From Atriophallophorus winterbourni (Eukaryota > Platyhelminthes > Trematoda > Plagiorchiida > Microphallidae): a stretch of 64,000 nucleotides of DNA. The DNA lies in NCBI GenBank assembly GCA_013407085.1, contig JACCGJ010000653.1:1-64000 (forward strand), written 5' to 3'. The first letter of the stretch is position 1. Every line of letters begins with the position of its first letter. Under the pieces are notes generated by a model. The model worked only from the letters and a program-made list of their open reading frames with translations. It was not told the origin of the DNA and searched no databases. Both the position numbers and the translations under genes were made by a program. This document shows, one piece after another, positions 58,119 through 64,000 of this stretch.

Positions 58119-59734
58119 GAAATACCCCTAGAGCGTCGAAAGTTTAAAAAGGCGCTCCATGCAGCTTAACTAGTGAATGAGTTTTTCCAGGTCAGTGAAC
58201 ATTTCGGTTGGAACGTGTGTATGGATAGAGTTCGGGACGTTTCGAGCGTGAGAATAGAATAGTTAAGCTGTTTCAATAGTCCGTCAGCTTTTTCGGCTAT
58301 TGAATCTACGGTGTGATCGAGTTTGTCGCAATAAAGTGGGATTGACAGGAATGATGTGATTGCTCTGGTGGTTATTCGGTGAGGTCGCCTGTAGAAAATT
58401 TCAGTGGGAATAGTTGAAACACGGTGTTTTCGTCATTAGAATTTGAAAGAAATACATGTGTTTGGTCGAAAGGGCATATTAGACAAAGGCAGATTTTAAA
58501 CGGTCAATGCTAACTGTATGTTGCACACCATTTTTGTCGATGACAAAATATTTCGGTTGTCTAGAAATCACCTTGAATGATCCAGTGTATGGGAGTTGGA
58601 GGTGCTTGCGAACTTGGACGCTTCTGACAAAAACGAAAGTACGTTTGCAAATTACTCGGGAAATAGACAGGATGAGAGTTTGGCCGAGTTGGAAGAGCAC
58701 GTAATTCACACATAAATGTACGTAAGCGGTCAACTTAATTTGGGATGTTGACGTCAACAGATACATCGGAGGAAGCTATAATTTCGCCAGGAAGGCGAAG
58801 AGTGGTGTCATATACCAACTCTGCTGTTGAACACACGAAATCTCCTTTTATAGAGGTAGAAGTACCAAGAAGAATCAATATTTAGTGTTCCGACCAATAC
58901 TTTGTCTGTCCGTGTGACATTGGGCAGCTTTCAGTTGACGATGAAATCTCTCCACTAGACCGTTAGAGCGAGGGTGATACGCCGTAACCTGAATGTGGTT
59001 TGCTCCCAGCACTTATTCAACTCCGAAACAAAGTGGATTGAAATTGTCAGCCGCGATCAGTAGTTATGGTAGATGGGACACCGTAATTGCTAATCCAGTT
59101 TTGCAGGAAAGATTTAGCGACAGTTTCCGCTGTGATGCCGGAAATGGGAACAGCAGTGGACCAGCGGGTGCAACGGTCAATGCAAATGAGAATATATATT
59201 AAACCGCGGCATACAGAAAGAGGGAAGACTAAGTCGATGTGCAAATGTTGGTAACGTGCGCTTGAGGGAAAGTTCTAGGGGCGCTGATTGTATGGACGTT
59301 ACCGCGTTGACACTGGATGCAAGATTTGGTCCACAGTTGAATATCTTTCTGCATGTTTGGCCAAACAAAACGGTCACTGATCAATTTGTGGGTGGGATAA
59401 ACGATGGAGTTGGTCAAATACCTGCTGTCTGAGTGATTGGGGAATAATGGGAGGTGGTTGAGTGGTTGAGAAGTCACAAAGTATGTACAAATTCTAATCA
59501 AAAAGAGGAACACGTTTAATACGGTTTGAACTAGAAGGTCGATACTGTTGAAGTTCATGACCCTTCAGTTGGGCAAGTGCTATCTGCTTGAGATCGCATG
59601 TAGTTTGGTTGACTTCATATCTGCATGCGGGAAAATGCCTCAGTGACTATGTTGGCAGATCCAGATAGATAGCGAATATCGATTGGTTGGTTCAGCAAGA
59701 GCAAACGTTAGGGGCTTGTGATCGGTTCATACAG

Positions 59735-60047
59735 CCGTGGCCATGGTTACAAGTTGGAAATATCACATTCCAAACGGAACTGCCGCAGGTATTTTTATTC
59801 GGTGCGTGTGTGTTTTGTTTGGAATTCCCTATCTGCCGATTTGGTAAGCTCAAGCAGTTTATCTATATTCAAATCGGAACTTGATTATATGAGAGCTAAT
59901 CCGAATTTCGCCCCCAACTATTAATAAACTAACATCGTCCCAGTGATTTTGATTTTATTTATACATATATATACATTTGTACTTATAGTTCCACTCTATG
60001 GTTATTGTAAAGTTAATTGCTTTTCAACCATAAATCTTGAATCTTGA
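59735..60047 (+). mobile_element. CR1-like LINE 3' end inserted in gypsy RNase H
   Basis: 5'-truncated copy on plus. RGHGYKLEISHSKRNCRRYF and VRVCFVWNSLSADLV are nearly identical to the CR1 at 14369-14659; a stop at about 59922 is followed by the 3' UTR and the tail aatcttgaatcttgaa. Good frame conservation suggests a fairly recent insertion. Confidence 0.85.
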
Positions 60048-60851
60048 AAGCAAATATCTGAAATGTCGCATAGCATAATAGATGGCTAGTAACTCACGAC
60101 CAACCGCACTGTATTGAGTTTGAGCTGGTTGAAGACGACGAGAAAAGAAAGCGGGTGGCTTGGTGATATTTTCTAGTTCGTTTTGAAGGACTGCGTCGAC
60201 TGCTTCTTGTGAGGCGTCTGTAGCGAGCGACAACCGAGTCTTGGTATTCGTTAAGCCAGTGAAGTAACTTTGTTTAGAACAGATTTGAGTTGCTCGAATG
60301 ATTTGATAGCTTCGTCAGTCATTTTATATTCACGTTCTTTCCCACGAAACAGGTCAGTCAATGGTTGTGAAGTCATAGCACATTGTGAAATAAAACGTCT
60401 ATAATAGTTGAGCAAACAAAAAACATCTGACTTGGCGGATAGAGCTAGGACATGGACAACCTTGGATAGCTGATAATTTTTTAGTTAACGGTTTTATAAC
60501 GGAACTATCAATGTGGTGTCCAAGACTTTCGAGAGAACCCACTCCAAACAGACATTTATCAGGAATAACCACTATGCCGTAATGGGATAAACGTTGAAAT
60601 ACTTGACGAAGGTGTTCAAGATGTTCAGTGGCATTTGCACTAGCGATTAGGAGATCATCAATATACATGTAGACCAAATATACACCGAGGAAAACTTAAT
60701 CCATGAATCTCTGGAAAGTTTGTGCAGCATTGCGTGGACCAAATGGCATCTTGAGAAATTCGAGCAGATGAAATGGAGTGGTGATGGCAGTTTTGGGAAT
60801 ATCTTCGTCAGCTACGGGAATTTGATTATATGCGCGCACTAAATCCAACTT

Positions 60852-61161
60852 TCGGAGGACGTCCTCCAAAAGACAGACACAGCACTTCCAAAACTTGTCC
60901 TCGACCCCAAACCCGTTCGCACCTTGCGTCGGCGGCAAGGTGGTCAAGTGAAAACCTGACTGTCAACTGTGAAAGAGGATGAGACCCCCTGTTTCCTGCG
61001 TACCGTCTACGGAGTTTCGCAGGTTGGGAAGAGACTGGATCACGGATCTGCAACGATCCGCCTCCGCTCGACCTGCGTGGGTGGTGCAAGCCGAGACATC
61101 AATGCAGCCGCTAATCCACCCGTGGAGCCAGCCGCTTAAAAGTTAATAATTAGAGTTAAGT
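60852..61161 (+). mobile_element. RTE-like LINE 3' end inserted in gypsy RT, with 14-bp TSD
   Basis: 310 bp, homologous to 7231-7540 (cctcgaccccaaaccc, ggcaaggtggtcaagtg, ggatctgcaacgatc). Flanked by actaaatccaactt at 60838-60851 and 61162-61175. The duplicated bases encode KLDLV of the gypsy RT, so removal of the insert restores alignment to the family. Confidence 0.93.
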
Positions 61162-61940
61162 ACTAAATCCAACTTCGAAAGACATAGTTTCATGAAGCGC
61201 TATATGTTCGAAAATGGGATATTGATCTGTGATCGTTACACGATTCAAAACACGATAATCACCACATGGACGCCAGGCGTCCGGTTTGTTCTTCTCGACC
61301 ATATGAAGAGGTGTGGCCCAAGGTGAATTTGATGGACGGATTATTCCGAGTTCAATCATATGCTCGAATTCTCGTTCGGCAGCTTCAAATATGTTAGGCG
61401 CAAACCTGCGTGTTCGACTGAAAACTTGGGTCCACAGGTTAGAATATGGTGTTTGATGTCATGCTTCAGAGGAGTGTGGTGTGCACAGGGTTTGAAGATA
61501 TCCGAAAATTCACTCATGAGAGAAATGTAATTCGGTACAGTGTCGGGAATAAGGAATCGAATAGATTGTATTGGTAGATTGCACAAATGGCCGATGGCGT
61601 TAATCTTTGTGTCATTGTCAATGAGTTTTAGTGTACTCATGTTGATTGAAACATTAAATTGTGAGAGAAATCGGCTCCCGGTTAGGGGGTTGACGTCGGC
61701 AAACAGTGAGATCCATCGAGTTACGTCGCATACCGAGGTTGAATGGAAGTGATCGTTGCCGTATGTGTTATTCGAGTTGTCCGTTCGCCTCTTGTAGGGT
61801 CAATGAACATTGTTTTCCTGCGTTCTGAGATGTAAGTGAATAACACTCAGTTCGGCTCCTGTGTCGATAGAAAACGCGTCTTTGTTGAAAACATCATGAC
61901 GTATAAATAAGCGAGCTGTTGTTTATGTCCAGACAGAGCT

Positions 61941-62050
61941 GATAGATCAATATGGCGCTATCGGTAATCGAAATGAAACGATAATGTCTAAGTTAACAAA
62001 AATAACAAATTGAAGATGATACAAACCATAAGACTTTACAAATCACTACA
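61941..62050 (-). repeat. gypsy 5' LTR, truncated
   Basis: tagatcaatatgg..atcggtaat, aatgaaacgataatgtcta and the atcactaca end match 58010-58118. The rest of the LTR and gag are missing, since the protease begins almost directly next to it. Confidence 0.8.
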
Positions 62051-62159
62051 TTACCCATTTGGGCCACAGTAGCTCCAAATTTAGCTTTATTTAACATTAA
62101 ATAAAAGGGTTTCATTAGTAAGCACATATAAAAACACTTCTTCGTCTATGTGGTCCACA

Positions 62160-62179
62160 NNNNNNNNNNNNNNNNNNNN
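62160..62179. other. assembly gap, 20 N
   Basis: Run of 20 N. Confidence 0.99.
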
Positions 62180-63620
62180 TTGATCTTCGAACCTATTTGC
62201 TAGGTTGCATGGGTGAAAATTAAACATTTTCGTAATTCAAATAATCACGTCAAAACTCTGTTGAAGCTAATTCCTGTAAATTGGACAAAAAATGAAAATC
62301 GATCGAATTAATACAATCGTCCTAAAAGTTTGGCGAGTTCAGTCATCCTGTCTAAAGCGGAAACAACGGTGCCAGGTAACTGAAGCTACAAAATTGACAG
62401 CGATGGAGTCCGTTGTAGATAACCAAGATAAAATACTAGTTGCTATTTTATTAAAAATCTACTCCACTGTGTTCACACTCTACTATGGGTTTCGCCTTGT
62501 GTTCACGAATTTTGTGGCGAGTTAATTTCCATGATGACCCGAAAAATCAGCTAATTTATTTTAAAAATAAGCCCGACTACTAATGAGTAGTAACATTTTA
62601 AATTTAATTTGTTTTACGATAATGACCTAAAATTAATGGCGTAAAGTCAAATTAGATCATTAGAACAAGTCATTGAAAGCCAGTCATTTAATCGATCAGT
62701 TGATGCAAATGTAATAAAAAGTAAAGTTCCTATATCTGAAATGATTTTAGAAATCGATTGATCACTATGAAATTTGGTGGTGTAAACCCAATTACTCGAA
62801 AAAATCAATATTCTGCCACAGAAATTACGGTTACATACATTGAATATGCATCTACATTGGATGCATTGTACGCCGAAAAATCGTCAACTTTAGTGTGTTT
62901 ATACATTTTCGTTTGCGCTCAATTTCAAATTTATAGATATTGATTAATACATTTTATGCTCCCACGCAAACAGTATTGATGTCAACGTATTGTGGTGCTC
63001 ACATCACCTCACATAATGAGTTCCATTTTGGATGATTATTTCACATATGTTGTGTTCGCATTTCCGCGTTATGCATACAATATTTCTCGGTTTGATACAA
63101 TATTATTATTCCTTGTCTTGAGATTCGAGATAATTCAATTTATTCATAACAAGCAGTAATCTTTCTCTCGTTCTCATGAGTGAACGCGCTCATGCTTGAA
63201 TCAAGTGTTCACTGTCGCGAGCTCCCCCATTATTCCGATTCGAATGACAGCTTGAAATACTGAAACTGAGTAGACTCTTCGTCGCAAACCAGCTGACCCG
63301 GCTATGCTAACTGGTCAGTAGTCCTGCTGATCAATAATTTGAAACCCTCAATTGTTCATTCAACCGTTGAATTTGAGGAATCTCACAGTCTCTGCCTCTG
63401 TCTCTCTCTCTCTCAATTGGTAGCACAGTTTTACCGAAATGGGCAGATTTGACCGATTAAAACCACATGTCTAAGCGATTTCGTTCCCATGATTATCCCG
63501 TTGTTTATCATTTTGTCTTATCGGAGCAAGGCATGTAGTCACGTGTTGTTTAGTACAACAAGCTCGGTGATTTTGTTTAGCGTACGATTGAGATTTGGAA
63601 CGCTGGAGTGTGTTGGTCTG
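62180..63620. other. unassigned AT-rich sequence
   Basis: Short open frames only. A (TC)n tract is at about 63395-63415. No known repeat or domain recognised. Confidence 0.4.
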
Positions 63621-63644
63621 GATCGCACAACAGGTTGCCGATGC

Positions 63645-63810
63645 TGCACGCCGTATTCACTCGTTCGAAAATCTTATCGGAGCATTTACCACCTGCTGGT
63701 CCGATGTTAGTCTAGCTCTTTATGAACTGTCAGCTCGTAATAGGATTAACAAAACGGCGAAATGTTCGGATTCAACAATCGATGACGGGTCGATTTGGTT
63801 AAACAAATAA
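63645..63810 (+). other. possible terminal exon, unassigned
   Basis: After cgcacaacag at about 63635 the frame reads VADAARRIHSFENLIGAF, continues LALYELSARNR and stops at 63808, overlapping an aataaa (63806). The composition is protein-like, with a helical amphipathic pattern, but no family is recognised and no partner exon is visible, so the call is weak. Confidence 0.25.
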
Positions 63811-64000
63811 AGGACCAAAGAATAATTCCGTTTGGTTGATCCAAAAGTGATTATTGATGCGTTCCTACTGGCTATTTCTACCCATGGTTACCTAGCCATC
63901 TTCAAGCAAAACTAAAGCAAGTTTTGTAAAGTCGTATTTTATGTGTGTCTATGGGCATTTCCCGGGGTATTGATGTAGAATGCTGCCATGCATTTCATGC

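Larger units (their letters stand above)
58150..61940 (-). pseudogene. Ty3/gypsy element: protease, RT, RNase H, integrase; gag lost
   Basis: Minus strand. Protease with an intact catalytic motif FSIDTGAELSVIHL at about 61830-61870. RT starts near 61350 (IIRPSNSPWATPLHMV, WRPCGDYRVLN) and continues [20 protein letters not shown] after the insertion 60852-61161. The catalytic box is MYIDDLLIAS at about 60660. RNase H has SLATDASQEAVDAVL and FFSRRLQPAQTQYSAVGREL (60024-60233), then, after a second insertion (59735-60047), SGSANIVTEAFSRM. The integrase has CIQCQRG (zinc-binding), HIDLVFPLS and TITTDRG (59047-59400). A C-terminal GSFKVISRQPKYFVI block lies at 58479-58766. Gag and most of the 5' LTR are deleted. 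Stops and shifts mean it is inactive, although several catalytic residues survive. Confidence 0.9.

Overview
The window looks like a gene-poor, transposon-rich piece of a flatworm genome, most likely a trematode (fluke). The reasons are split eukaryotic genes with GT-AG introns, some only 28-36 bp long, and a repeat load of CR1-like and RTE-like LINEs, Ty3/gypsy LTR elements and a Penelope-like element, most of them decayed and nested. There are no operons, bacterial genes or CRISPR arrays. Two assembly gaps are present (1000 N at 48935-49934 and 20 N at 62160-62179). The species assignment is inference.

Two host genes can be supported by phase-consistent exons. On the minus strand at 1058-5617 is the 5' part of a CHK2-type (FHA + kinase) checkpoint kinase, which runs off the left edge. 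On the plus strand at 32941-50650 is a multi-exon gene for a long Ser-rich, probably disordered protein that I do not recognise. Its introns are full of repeats.

Layout: 1-5.6 kb CHK2 gene with intronic repeats; 6.0-7.5 kb RTE LINE; 8.8-10.6 kb CR1 LINE; 10.6-14.2 kb AT-rich sequence with weak exon candidates; 14.2-15.9 kb CR1; 16.7-17.9 kb an LTR relic split by two head-to-head CR1 ends; 17.9-20.0 kb three 391-bp tandem repeats followed by an RTE endonuclease relic; 21.5-23.6 kb gypsy relic; 23.7-27.0 kb fold-back repeat array plus Penelope-like element; 27.0-30.8 kb CR1 relic; 30.8-32.4 kb a compact LTR element; 32.9-50.6 kb the orphan gene, with a gypsy relic (36.2-39.2 kb) and a zinc-finger LINE relic (42.8-44.4 kb) in its introns; 50.7-57.8 kb largely unassigned; 57.8-62.05 kb gypsy with both LTRs and two nested insertions; 62.1-64 kb unassigned.

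The standout is the element at 30771-32375. It has 164/169-bp LTRs with TG...CA ends and an exact 5-bp target duplication (GAGTC). Its interior is almost entirely one reading frame, with a gypsy-type Gag at the N terminus and, in the same frame, two motifs that fit the BRC repeat of BRCA2, the RAD51-binding module. It has no zinc knuckle, protease, reverse transcriptase or integrase. I read it as a non-autonomous retrotransposon that fused Gag to a captured RAD51-binding tail. I do not know of such an element having been described, but I could not search.
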